DNA of 49,398 nucleotides from Collinsella sp. (lineage in GTDB: Bacteria > Actinomycetota > Coriobacteriia > Coriobacteriales > Coriobacteriaceae): assembly GCA_019414565.1 (NCBI GenBank), contig DXLU01000036.1, forward strand, positions 1 through 49,398, read 5' to 3'. Below, one piece after another: positions 16,652-24,778 of the stretch (position 1 is the stretch's first letter; every line of letters starts with the position of its first letter). The notes under the pieces were generated by a model, which had not been told where the DNA came from, ran no database searches, and saw nothing but the letters and a program-made list of their open reading frames with translations. The translations under genes were made by a program, and so were the position numbers.

Positions 16652-17196
16652 CGGTGACGCTCGTCATCGGCGCCGCCGCGAGCGGCAAGAGCGCCTACGC
16701 CGAGTCCCTGTGCCTCGGGCACGACGGCCCCCGCGTGTACCTGGCAACGATGGAGCCCTTCGGGGAAGAGGGCGCCCGCCGCATCGCGCGCCATCGGGCG
16801 CTGCGCGAGGGCAAGGGGTTTTCCACCCTCGAGCGCACGCGTGACGTGGGCGCCGCAGTGTCCGGGCTTCCGCGCGGCTGCACGCTTCTTTTGGAGGACG
16901 TGGGCAACCTGGTTGCGAACGAGCTTTTCGCGGAAGGCGGCTTGTCCCCACGTGACCCCGACGCTGCGGCGCGCGAGGTGCTCGGAGGCATCGAACGGCT
17001 CGCTCAGGCCGCTGCGTATACGGTGGTGGTCACCGTCGACGTGTTCGCCGATGAGATGCGCTACGATGAGGGGACCGAGGCATGGAGGCGCGCGCTCGCG
17101 CGCGTGAATGCGGGCGTGGCGGCGCTGGCCGACCGCGCAGTCGAAGTGGTATGCGGGATTCCCGTGTGGATGAAAGGCGAAGGACCTACAAGGTGA
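16648..17196 (+). CDS. cobU: Adenosylcobinamide kinase / adenosylcobinamide-phosphate guanylyltransferase
   Basis: A 182-residue full-length CobU. It has the P-loop GAAASGKS (8-15), YLATMEPFGEEGARRIARHR with the expected guanylylated His near residue 49, a central TLLLEDVGNLVANELF, VVVTVDVFADEM, and a C-terminal AVEVVCGIPVWMKG. It phosphorylates adenosylcobinamide and transfers GMP to give AdoCbi-GDP. The ATGA overlap with cobT implies translational coupling. A second, shorter CobU-like domain lies two genes downstream. Confidence 0.93.
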   Translation: MTVTLVIGAAASGKSAYAESLCLGHDGPRVYLATMEPFGEEGARRIARHRALREGKGFSTLERTRDVGAAVSGLPRGCTLLLEDVGNLVANELFAEGGLSPRDPDAAAREVLGGIERLAQAAAYTVVVTVDVFADEMRYDEGTEAWRRALARVNAGVAALADRAVEVVCGIPVWMKGEGPTR

Positions 17197-17960
17197 AGAT
17201 AGCAGAGGCAATCGGCGCGGCGTTCGGAACGTTCTCGCGCATCCCCGTCCCGAAATCGGCCTGGACCGATTTCGGGTCAACCCATGCGCTTGCCGCGTTT
17301 CCCCTGGTGGGCCTTGCGGAAGGGTTCCTCATGACGGCGTGGGGACACGTTGCGAACCTGCTCGGCGTGCCCGCGACCATCGTCGCGGCCGTGCTCGTGG
17401 CGCTGCCTGTGGCGGTGACGGGAGGCATCCACCTAGACGGGCTCTGCGACACCTCCGATGCGCTTGCAAGTTGGGCCCCGCGCGAGCGAAAGCTCGAGAT
17501 CATGCACGACCCGCGGGCGGGCGCCTTCGGGGTCATCGGTGTTGTTGTGTACCTTATTCTGCAGTTTTCCCTGTTCACCGCGCTGCCGCTTACGGCGGGG
17601 GCGTTCCTCGCGCTTCTGTGCTCGCTCGTGTTCTCCCGCGCGCTTTCGGGACTCGCCGTTGAATGCTGGCCTGCCGCGCGGGCGGACGGCATGGCCGCGG
17701 GGCTCTCGCCTGCGAAGAAGCGCGCGGCGATCGTCGTGCCGCTTTGCGCTTTCGCTGCGGCTTCGGCTGCAGGGATGGTCGCGTGCGCTCAGGCCGTCGG
17801 CGCCTTTATGGCGGTGGCGGGGCTTTTGGTGCTCGCGTGGTACCGCCATGTTGCCCTGTCCCGCTTCGGCGGGGTGACGGGGGATTTGGCCGGATGGTTT
17901 CTGCAATGGGCCGAGCTCGCGATGCTTGCCATGCTGGTGGTGGGGGGCATGCTCCTATGA
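17193..17960 (+). CDS. cobS: Adenosylcobinamide-GDP ribazoletransferase (cobalamin synthase)
   Basis: A 255-residue integral membrane enzyme that joins AdoCbi-GDP to alpha-ribazole or its phosphate. About six hydrophobic segments are visible. The diagnostic GGIHLDGLCDTSDALAS, then the KLEIMHDPRAGAFGVIGVV stretch, lies near residues 75-115. Start: GTG at 17193, overlapping cobU as GTGA. The N-terminal FGTFSRIPVP is typical of CobS. Confidence 0.94.
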   Translation: MKIAEAIGAAFGTFSRIPVPKSAWTDFGSTHALAAFPLVGLAEGFLMTAWGHVANLLGVPATIVAAVLVALPVAVTGGIHLDGLCDTSDALASWAPRERKLEIMHDPRAGAFGVIGVVVYLILQFSLFTALPLTAGAFLALLCSLVFSRALSGLAVECWPAARADGMAAGLSPAKKRAAIVVPLCAFAAASAAGMVACAQAVGAFMAVAGLLVLAWYRHVALSRFGGVTGDLAGWFLQWAELAMLAMLVVGGMLL

Positions 17961-18958
17961 TGCTCGTGGTAGGTGGCGCGCATTCGGGGAAGAGGACCTT
18001 CGTGCGCGAAAAACTCGGGTTCGCGGCGGACGATTTCGTCGACGCGGCGCAGCTTGCGGAGGGCGGCGTGCCCGCGGCTTTTGCCGGCCGCGTCGCATAC
18101 CATGCTGAGGAACTCGTACGCGCGCTCGACGCTGACCGGGCGCTCGAGCGGCTGATCGGCTTCGACGCAGTGATTCTGCCCTTGGTCGGCTCGGGGGTCG
18201 TCCCCATGAGTGCGGAAGACGCCCAATGGCGCGAGCGCGCGGGGCGCCTGGGATGCGCGCTCGCTGCGCGCGCCGACGTCGTCGTGCGCATGACGTGCGG
18301 GATTCCCCAGGTCATCAAAGGAAACCTTGCCGATGCACCTCGAGGGACGCAGGGCGCGGGTGCGCTTTTGGAAGTCGTCTTCGTGCGCCATGGTGCCACG
18401 GCGGGCACGGAAGACCATCGCTACAGCGGGGCGGGCACCGACGAGCCCCTGTCGAGTGCGGGCGAGCGCGCTTTGCGCGACCTCGCGTGCGATCGTGACG
18501 TGTTCCGTGTTATCACGAGCGGCATGGCCCGCACCGACCAGACGGCGCGCATCCTCTTCCCGAACGCGGAGCTTATGGCGTGCCCCGGTCTGCGCGAGAT
18601 GGATTTCGGCGACTTCGAGGGGCGAAGCGCCGCCGAGCTTAAAGAGGATGCGCGCTATCGCGCCTGGGTAGACTCCTGGTGCGAGACGCGCTGCCCGCAT
18701 GGCGAGGGCAAGAGCGATTTCACCCGTCGCGTCATCGCGGCGTTTCGGGAGGCGTGCGAATCGGAGCGCGCCCAGGGGAGTGGGCGCGCCGTCTTCGTCG
18801 TTCACGCGGGTACCGTGAAAGCGCTGCTCTCCGAGCTAGCTGTCCCGAAAATGGGATACTTCGACGTGCATACCGAGCCGGGCGGCGCATGGGCCGCCAC
18901 TTGGGATGGGCGCTGCCTTCGCGACGTTCGCCCCGCTTGGGGGGGCGATGCCCGGTGA
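17957..18958 (+). CDS. Fusion of a shortened CobU-like P-loop domain with a CobC-type histidine phosphatase
   Basis: A 333-residue protein. Residues 1-~130 resemble CobU at both ends: a P-loop-like GGAHSGKR at 6-13, a middle DAVILPLVGSGVVPM and a C-terminal RADVVVRMTCGIPQVIKG. The RHR guanylylation segment and part of the core are missing or altered. Residues ~138-333 form a histidine phosphatase: VVFVRHGAT with nucleophile His145, YSGAGTDEPLSSAGE, ITSGMARTDQTA, LREMDFGDFEG, and VVHAGTVKA with His283. The phosphatase is the likely alpha-ribazole-5'-phosphate phosphatase (CobC) step. The first domain may be a degenerate kinase or a regulatory remnant. ATGA overlap with cobS. Confidence 0.85.
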   Translation: MMLVVGGAHSGKRTFVREKLGFAADDFVDAAQLAEGGVPAAFAGRVAYHAEELVRALDADRALERLIGFDAVILPLVGSGVVPMSAEDAQWRERAGRLGCALAARADVVVRMTCGIPQVIKGNLADAPRGTQGAGALLEVVFVRHGATAGTEDHRYSGAGTDEPLSSAGERALRDLACDRDVFRVITSGMARTDQTARILFPNAELMACPGLREMDFGDFEGRSAAELKEDARYRAWVDSWCETRCPHGEGKSDFTRRVIAAFREACESERAQGSGRAVFVVHAGTVKALLSELAVPKMGYFDVHTEPGGAWAATWDGRCLRDVRPAWGGDAR

Positions 18959-19932
18959 TGACGATTCTTGCCGTCGCCGCCGGGTTCGCGGCCGACCTTG
19001 CCTTCGGCGACCCGCGCTGGCTTCCCCATCCCGTCGTCGCCATGGGGCGCGCGATCACGTGGGCCGAAGGCCGCCTGCGGGGCGCATTCCCGCAAACGTC
19101 CGCGGGCACGCGCGCCGCAGGGCTTGTGCTCGCCGTGGCGCTTCCGCTTGCGTGTGGGCTTTTGACCTGGGGAATCCTGCATCTTTGCGGCATGGTTCAC
19201 TCCGGCTTGCGCTTCGTGGCCGAGGCATGGGCGAGCTATCAGATTCTCGCGGCATGCGAGCTGCGCCGCCAGAGCCTGGCCGTTGCCCGCGCGTTCTCGA
19301 AGGGCGGACTTGTCGCGGCGCGCGAAGCCGTCGGGCTCATCGTGGGACGTGACACGTCTGTTCTCGACGAGCAGGGCGTCGCGCGCGCCGCCGTGGAAAC
19401 GGTGGCGGAGAACGCGAGCGACGGTGTCATCGCGCCGCTTTTCTACCTTATGATCGGGGGTGCGCCTTTGGGCATGGCGTACAAGGCGGTGAACACGCTC
19501 GACAGCATGGTGGGCTACAAAAACGAGCGCTACATCGACTTCGGCTGCGCCTCGGCGCGCCTCGACGATGCGGTGAACTGGATTCCCTCGCGGTTATCGG
19601 CCCTGTTCATGATCGCCGTGTGCCCGATCGTCGGGCTCGACGCGCGCGGGGCGGCGCGCATCTGGCGCCGCGACAGGCGTCGCCATGCGAGCCCGAACGC
19701 GGCGCAGACCGAGTCGGCGTGCGCGGGTGCGCTCGGACTGCGCCTGGCAGGACCCGCGGTGTATTTCGGCAAGCTCGTTGAGAAACCGACGATAGGCGAC
19801 GCGTCCCGCGAAATCGAGTGGGGCGACATCGCCCGGGCGACAAGGCTCATGCTCGCCGCGTCCGTATGCGCGCTCGTCGTCTTCGGCGCCGCGCGCGCGG
19901 CGGTCGTGCTCGCCGTGGGGGCGATGGCATGA
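18958..19932 (+). CDS. cbiB: Adenosylcobinamide-phosphate synthase
   Basis: A 324-residue membrane protein that attaches aminopropanol phosphate (made by CobD) to adenosylcobyric acid. Family motifs are DLAFGDPRWLPHPVVAMGR at the N-terminus, GRDTSVLDEQGVARAAVETVAENASDG in two adjoining parts, APLFYLMIGGAPLGMAYKAVNTLDSMVGY, and SPNAAQTESACAGALGLRL. About five hydrophobic segments are seen. The ATG at 18958 shares one base with the preceding TGA. Confidence 0.94.
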   Translation: MTILAVAAGFAADLAFGDPRWLPHPVVAMGRAITWAEGRLRGAFPQTSAGTRAAGLVLAVALPLACGLLTWGILHLCGMVHSGLRFVAEAWASYQILAACELRRQSLAVARAFSKGGLVAAREAVGLIVGRDTSVLDEQGVARAAVETVAENASDGVIAPLFYLMIGGAPLGMAYKAVNTLDSMVGYKNERYIDFGCASARLDDAVNWIPSRLSALFMIAVCPIVGLDARGAARIWRRDRRRHASPNAAQTESACAGALGLRLAGPAVYFGKLVEKPTIGDASREIEWGDIARATRLMLAASVCALVVFGAARAAVVLAVGAMA

Positions 19933-21152
19933 GGAAAGACCACGCCGCGCCTCGGGCTGCCGGGGGAATCCTGCGCGCCCGCACGCATGGGGGCAGCGCG
20001 CAATCGCTCGGCATCGCTTGCGAAGGGGGTGCCTCCGACCTCATTGACTTCTCGGTGAACGTGAATCCGGCAGGCCCCTCGCCGCGCGCCGTCGCCGCAG
20101 CTTGCAAGGCGCTTTCTCGAATCGACGCCTACCCCGATAGGGAAAGCCTCGCCCTCGGTCGCGCGCTAGCGCGCGACCAGGGCATTCCCGAAGATACTAT
20201 CGTCTGCGGCGCGGGCGCGTCCGACATCATCTGGCGGCTCGCCGCGGCGGTGCGCTCGAAACGCCTCGTCGTGTGCGCGCCGACGTTCTCTGAATATGCG
20301 GAGGCGGCATCGTACTACGGCGCATGCGTGCAGGAGTTCCCGCTCTCCGAAGCGGACGACTTCGACGTGCCTGCCTCCTTCGCCCGCGCGATCGAGGGGC
20401 CGAGAGACGTGGCGTACCTCTGCAATCCGAACAACCCGACGGGGCGCCTCGTCGACCCCCGTGTGATCGATGCTGCGGCCTGCCGCTGCGAGCAGGTGGG
20501 CGCGCTGCTCGTCGTGGACGAGTGCTTTCTCGGATTTGCGCCCGACGCCCGCGAAAGGAGCGTGGCCGCACGCGCCGCGTGTTCGCGCCATGTGGCCGTG
20601 CTCTCCGCGTTCACCAAGCTCTACGGAATGGCGGGGTTGCGGTTGGGATATCTGATCAGCGGAAACGCCCAACTCATCGATGGGATTCGCCGGGCGGGGC
20701 AGGCGTGGCCCGTCTCCTCGGTCGCCGAGGCCGCGGGCATCGCCGCCCTGGAGGACGTTGAATACGTCTCGCGCACGCGCGATGTATTGGCGGGCGAGCG
20801 AGCTTGGCTTTCCCATGAGCTCTCCTCGCTCGGGCTTTCCGTCGTGCCGTCGGATGCGAACTTCCTTTTAGTCCGCACGCCGGCGAAAGACATCCCCGAG
20901 CGCCTGTATAAACAGGGGGTTTTGGTCCGCACGTGCGACTCGTTTTCGGTACTGTCCCGTTTCTGGTGCCGCGTCGCGGTGCGCACGCGCAAGGAGAATG
21001 CCCGGCTTGCGATGGCGTTCAGCCGTGCGCTTCGGGCGGAAGGCGCATCGGGCGAAGGCGAACCCGACGAACGGGGCGGCGCTTCTTGCAGCGGCGCTAT
21101 GGCGGGCGCGGATGGCCGAGGCTCGGCGAAGGAGGTCGATACCCGTGGGTAG
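19929..21152 (+). CDS. cobD: L-threonine-O-3-phosphate decarboxylase
   Basis: A 407-residue PLP enzyme of aminotransferase fold I that yields (R)-1-amino-2-propanol phosphate. Motifs are THGGSAQSLG, DLIDFSVNVNPAGPS, CGAGASDIIWRL, YLCNPNNPTGRL, VVDECFLGF, and the PLP lysine in FTKLYGMAGLRLGY (Lys230). The C-terminal ~40 residues (from about EGASGEGEPDERGG) are Gly/Glu-rich and unlike the family core. The ATGA overlap with cbiB sets the start. The Salmonella fold is the same, with length about 360. Confidence 0.92.
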   Translation: MRKDHAAPRAAGGILRARTHGGSAQSLGIACEGGASDLIDFSVNVNPAGPSPRAVAAACKALSRIDAYPDRESLALGRALARDQGIPEDTIVCGAGASDIIWRLAAAVRSKRLVVCAPTFSEYAEAASYYGACVQEFPLSEADDFDVPASFARAIEGPRDVAYLCNPNNPTGRLVDPRVIDAAACRCEQVGALLVVDECFLGFAPDARERSVAARAACSRHVAVLSAFTKLYGMAGLRLGYLISGNAQLIDGIRRAGQAWPVSSVAEAAGIAALEDVEYVSRTRDVLAGERAWLSHELSSLGLSVVPSDANFLLVRTPAKDIPERLYKQGVLVRTCDSFSVLSRFWCRVAVRTRKENARLAMAFSRALRAEGASGEGEPDERGGASCSGAMAGADGRGSAKEVDTRG

Positions 21153-22644
21153 GGCGAAGCCCATCATGATCCAGGGCACCATGTCGAACGCGGGGAAGAG
21201 CCTGCTTGCGGCTGGGCTGTGCCGCGTACTTTCGCAGGACGGCCTGCGCGTGACTCCCTTCAAGAGCCAGAACATGGCACTCAACAGCGGTGTCACGGCC
21301 GACGGGCTCGAGATGGGGCGCGCCCAGATCATGCAGGCCGAGGCGTGCGGCATCGCGCCCGACGTGCGCATGAACCCCATCCTGCTCAAGCCCGAAAGCG
21401 GCCACCGAAGCCAGCTCATCGTGGCCGGCAAGGCGCAGGGAGCCTTCGCTGCGAGGGACTACTTCGCGCGAAAGAAGGCGCTCATGCCGCAGATTTTGGA
21501 GGCGTTCGATTCGCTCGCGGAGGAAAACGACGTCATCGTCATCGAGGGGGCCGGCAGCCCCGCCGAAATCAACCTTGCCGAAAACGACATCGTCAACATG
21601 GGGCTCGCGCGCGCCGTGTCCTCCCCCGTGCTGCTCGCGGGCGACATCGACCCGGGCGGGGTGTTTGCCCAGCTCTACGGCACGGTCGCGCTCCTTGCGC
21701 CCGAGGACCGCGCGCTTTTGCGGGGGCTTGTGGTGAACAAGTTCCGCGGCGATGTGGAAATCCTGCGCCCGGGTTTGGCCCCGCTCGAGAAGATGTGCGG
21801 GGTTCCCGTCGTGGGGGTCGTGCCGTATCTTACGCTCGACCTGGACGACGAGGACTCGCTCGCGCCGCGCCTATCTGCCCGCGAGGCGCGCGGCGTCATC
21901 GACGTCGCCGTCGTGCGTCTTCCGCATCTGTCGAACTTCACCGACTTCGACCCGCTTTCGCGCGTGCCCGGCGTGGGCGTGCGCTACGTTTCCTCGACGA
22001 CCGATCTGGGCCGACCCGACCTGGTGGTGCTTCCCGGCTCGAAGACCACGCTCGACGACGCGCGCTGGCTTGCGGCTAGCGGCATCGGAGCCTGTGTACG
22101 CGCGCTTTCGGGCGCGGGCACACCGGTGCTCGGCATATGCGGAGGCTACCAGCTTTTGGGAGACGAGCTTTCCGACCCGCACGGCAGGGAAGGCGCTGGC
22201 ACCGCGCGCGGGCTCGGGCTCATCCCTGCAAGTACGGTGTTCAAGGAGGAAAAGCGCCTCGCCCAGTCGGAGCTGCGCATCACGGGCGCCCAAGGCGCGT
22301 TCTCGGTGTGGAACGGCATGACGGCGCGCGGGTACGAGATTCACGACGGCGAAACGACCGTCTCCTGCGCCCCTGCGGGCACGATTGGCGGCAAACCAGA
22401 AGGCGCGGCCTGCGGAAACGTGTTCGGAACCTATCTCCACGGCCTGTTCGACGAACCGGGGGTGGCGCTCGCTCTCGCGCGCTCGCTCGCGCGCATGCGC
22501 GGCCTGCCCGAGAGCGTCGTGGGTGCTGCGGGCGCAGCGTCCGCAGCCGATCACCGTGCGCGCGAGTTCGACCGCCTGGCCGACGTCGTGCGCGGGGCGC
22601 TTGACATGGAGTATGTCTACCGCATTATCGAGGAGGGCGTATGA
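21145..22644 (+). CDS. cbiP: Cobyric acid synthase
   Basis: A 499-residue glutamine amidotransferase that amidates side chains b, d, e and g of adenosylcobyrinate diamide. The N-terminal P-loop-like IMIQGTMSNAGKSLLAAGLC is followed by FKSQNMALNSGVT and GAGSPAEINLAENDIVNMG. The C-terminal glutaminase has VLGICGGYQLLG (Cys332) and YLHGLFD. Start: GTG at 21145, with GGAGG 9 bases upstream; the ATG at 21166 would delete the conserved KPIMIQG lead-in. Overlaps cobD by 8 bases. Confidence 0.95.
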   Translation: MGRAKPIMIQGTMSNAGKSLLAAGLCRVLSQDGLRVTPFKSQNMALNSGVTADGLEMGRAQIMQAEACGIAPDVRMNPILLKPESGHRSQLIVAGKAQGAFAARDYFARKKALMPQILEAFDSLAEENDVIVIEGAGSPAEINLAENDIVNMGLARAVSSPVLLAGDIDPGGVFAQLYGTVALLAPEDRALLRGLVVNKFRGDVEILRPGLAPLEKMCGVPVVGVVPYLTLDLDDEDSLAPRLSAREARGVIDVAVVRLPHLSNFTDFDPLSRVPGVGVRYVSSTTDLGRPDLVVLPGSKTTLDDARWLAASGIGACVRALSGAGTPVLGICGGYQLLGDELSDPHGREGAGTARGLGLIPASTVFKEEKRLAQSELRITGAQGAFSVWNGMTARGYEIHDGETTVSCAPAGTIGGKPEGAACGNVFGTYLHGLFDEPGVALALARSLARMRGLPESVVGAAGAASAADHRAREFDRLADVVRGALDMEYVYRIIEEGV

Positions 22645-23156
22645 TCCACGTGTATCATGGCGACGGCAAAGGCAAGACCACGGCGGCGATGGGCCTCGCC
22701 CTTCGCATGCTCGCCGCAGGCCGCCGCGTCGTCGTCGTGCAGTTCCTGAAAGACGGCGAAAGCGGGGAGGCGCGCCTGCTCGCCGAGCATTTCGGCGTGC
22801 CCTTGTTCGCGGGGAAGGTGTCGGACAAGTTTACCTGGTCGATGACGTCGGAAGAACTTGCCGCGACGTGCGAGCTGCACGATGGGAACCTCGCTTCCGC
22901 GCTCGCCGAGCTCGAGGGCGCTCAGGAGGGGCTGCTCGTGCTCGACGAGGCGCTCGACGCGCTTTCGAAGGGGCTTGTCGACGAGGCGCTCGTGGACCGC
23001 GCGCTCGATATGTCCGCGCGTGGCGTCGAAGTAGCGCTCACCGGGCGCGCGCCTTCCCGCAAAATCGTGGAGAAGGCCGACTACATAACCGAGATGCGGT
23101 GCGAGAAACACCCCTACTCTCAGGGGATATGTGCAAGGGAAGGAGTGGAGTACTAG
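22641..23156 (+). CDS. cobA: Cob(I)yrinic acid a,c-diamide adenosyltransferase (CobA/BtuR)
   Basis: A 171-residue corrinoid adenosyltransferase that transfers the deoxyadenosyl group of ATP to Co(I). It shows HGDGKGKTTAAMGLALRM (P-loop 8-15), VVVVQFLKDG, LLVLDEALDAL and a C-terminal ADYITEMRCEKHPYSQGI, all typical of the CobA/CobO/BtuR family. ATGA overlap with cbiP. Confidence 0.95.
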   Translation: MIHVYHGDGKGKTTAAMGLALRMLAAGRRVVVVQFLKDGESGEARLLAEHFGVPLFAGKVSDKFTWSMTSEELAATCELHDGNLASALAELEGAQEGLLVLDEALDALSKGLVDEALVDRALDMSARGVEVALTGRAPSRKIVEKADYITEMRCEKHPYSQGICAREGVEY

Positions 23157-23798
23157 ATGGATTCCAAGGAGATGGCGCCCGGCGACATCGAGCGGCGCAG
23201 CTTCGAGATCATCACCGAAGAGCTCGGCAGCCGCACGTTCCCGCCGCTCGAAGGGCCCGTCGTTAAACGCGTCATCCACACCACTGCCGACTTCTCGTAC
23301 GCCGATTCCCTCGTGTTCACCCATGACGCTGCGCACTGTGCGCTCGACGCTCTGCGTGCAGGGGCCACGGTGCTCACCGACACGAACATGGCGCTCGCAG
23401 GCATAAGCAAGCCCGCGCTCGCGAAGCTCGGCTGCAAGGCCGTGTGCTACATGGCCGACCCTGATGTCGCCGCGGCTGCGCGCGCCGCGGGCACGACTCG
23501 CGCCGTTGCGAGCATGGACAAAGCTTGCCGCATCGAGGGTCCGCTCATCGTGGCCGTCGGCAACGCTCCCACAGCACTTCTGCGCCTCGCCGAGCTCATG
23601 GACGCGGGGAAGATCGCGCCCGCGCTCGTCGTTGGGGTGCCGGTCGGGTTTGTGAACGTGGTCGAGGCGAAAGAGGAGCTACTCGCGCGACGCGTGCCGG
23701 CCATAGTCGCGAGGGGTCGCAAGGGCGGCTCGACCGTGGCGGCGGCCATTATGAACGCGCTGCTCTACCAGATCACGCGCACGGGTGGCGCGAAGTGA
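23157..23798 (+). CDS. cbiC: Cobalt-precorrin-8 methylmutase
   Basis: A 213-residue enzyme that migrates the C-11 methyl to C-12, giving cobyrinic acid. The catalytic His lies in VIHTTADFSYA (His41), followed by GATVLTDTNMALAGI, AVGNAPTALLRL and VGVPVGFVNVVEAKEEL, then ARGRKGGSTVAAAIMNALL. All are CbiC/CobH signatures. It begins on the base after the cobA stop. Confidence 0.95.
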   Translation: MDSKEMAPGDIERRSFEIITEELGSRTFPPLEGPVVKRVIHTTADFSYADSLVFTHDAAHCALDALRAGATVLTDTNMALAGISKPALAKLGCKAVCYMADPDVAAAARAAGTTRAVASMDKACRIEGPLIVAVGNAPTALLRLAELMDAGKIAPALVVGVPVGFVNVVEAKEELLARRVPAIVARGRKGGSTVAAAIMNALLYQITRTGGAK

Positions 23799-24568
23799 CG
23801 GCCCCTGCATCCGTGCCGGCGCTGCGCATCTTCGCCGGCACCACCGAGGGCCGCCTTCTGTGTGAATGGGCGAGCGGGGCGGGCATCCCCGCCCGTGCCT
23901 ACGCGGCAACCGAGTACGGAGGCGAGCTTTTGGGTGAGCTTCCGGGTATCGAGGTGCATGCGGGCAGGCTCGACGATGCCGACATGGAGCGCGAGCTTTC
24001 CGGCGCGCGTATCGTCGTCGACGCCACGCACCCCTTCGCTACGCTCGCAAGCGACAACATCCGGGCCGCTTCGCTCGCCGTGGGTGCACGATGCCTGCGC
24101 CTTGCGCGCCCGGTCGAGGCGCTGCCCAAAGGCGTCGTGCCGGTCGCGTCGATCGCCTGCGCGGCGCGCTTTCTCTCCGAGAACCCGGGTCGCGTTCTTC
24201 TCACGACGGGGAGCAAGGAGCTTGCTCCCTACACACACGTCGCCGATTTCGCGGAGCGCTTCTTCGTGCGTGTGCTCCCGCTGCCCGGTGCTATAACGAA
24301 GTGCATCGACGCGGGGTTTTCGCCGTCGCACGTCATCGGCATGCAGGGGCCCTTCACCCGCGAGCTCAACGAGGCGATGCTTCGGCAGGTGGGCGCCCAG
24401 TGGCTTGTGACCAAGGACTCGGGAACCGTAGGCGGCACGGCCGAGAAGCTCGCCGCAGCGCGCGCCGTGGGAGCGTGCTGTATCGTGGTCACCCGTCCCG
24501 CCGAGGGAGGCGGGGCCCTTTCGCTTCGGGAAGTGGAAGATGCGCTCTTACGGGAGTTCGCGCGCTAG
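23795..24568 (+). CDS. cbiJ: Cobalt-precorrin-6A reductase
   Basis: A 257-residue NAD(P)H-dependent reductase of the corrin ring, last gene of the operon. It shows RIFAGTTEGRLLCEWA, VVDATHPFA (family signature), LRLARP, LLTTGSKELAPY, a central VLPLPGAITKCIDAG, IGMQGPFTRELNEAML and WLVTKDSGTVGGTAEKL. Start: GTG at 23795, overlapping cbiC as GTGA. No terminator is obvious after it; a transposase fossil follows within 40 bases. Confidence 0.93.
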   Translation: MTAPASVPALRIFAGTTEGRLLCEWASGAGIPARAYAATEYGGELLGELPGIEVHAGRLDDADMERELSGARIVVDATHPFATLASDNIRAASLAVGARCLRLARPVEALPKGVVPVASIACAARFLSENPGRVLLTTGSKELAPYTHVADFAERFFVRVLPLPGAITKCIDAGFSPSHVIGMQGPFTRELNEAMLRQVGAQWLVTKDSGTVGGTAEKLAAARAVGACCIVVTRPAEGGGALSLREVEDALLREFAR

Positions 24569-24601
24569 GCGCTCGCCGCGCCTGCGCGCCCTCCCGCCCG
24601 G

Positions 24602-24691
24602 AGGAGGATCGCCTCGAGCAAGCTCGACCCGTACAAGCCCGTCATCCGCCAATAGCTCGAGGACGACGCCCGGAACTGGCGCAAACAGCCC
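24602..24691 (+). pseudogene. Remnant of an IS21-family transposase (IstA), with internal stop
   Basis: One frame reads RRIASSKLDPYKPVIRQ, then a TAG at 24653-24655, then LEDDARNWRKQP. This resembles the linker after the helix-turn-helix of IS21-type IstA proteins (pattern SKLDPYKP.I..WLEDD...RKQ), recognised from memory of the family. The stop replaces the expected Trp (TGG to TAG). Nothing else of the element, and no IstB, is left. It marks the right edge of the cobalamin block. Confidence 0.65.
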
Positions 24692-24697
24692 GTCAAT

Positions 24698-24766
24698 AAG
24701 TTGCGGTGAAATAGTGTCTGTTTTTGCTGCTAGATAGCATATTCAGTCCCTAATTCACCGCAACTT
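24698..24766. repeat. 69-bp palindromic repeat, copy 1
   Basis: 17-base arms at 24698-24714 and 24750-24766 match at 16 of 17 positions (AAGTTGCGGTGAAATAG against its reverse complement). A second copy of exactly the same length lies at 40901-40969 in the opposite orientation; my ungapped hand alignment gives about 49 of 69 identities, best in the arms. It sits between the IS21 remnant and the stop of the converging exporter permease, so it could also act as a bidirectional terminator. Confidence 0.85.
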
Positions 24767-24778
24767 GTTGGTGGTGGC

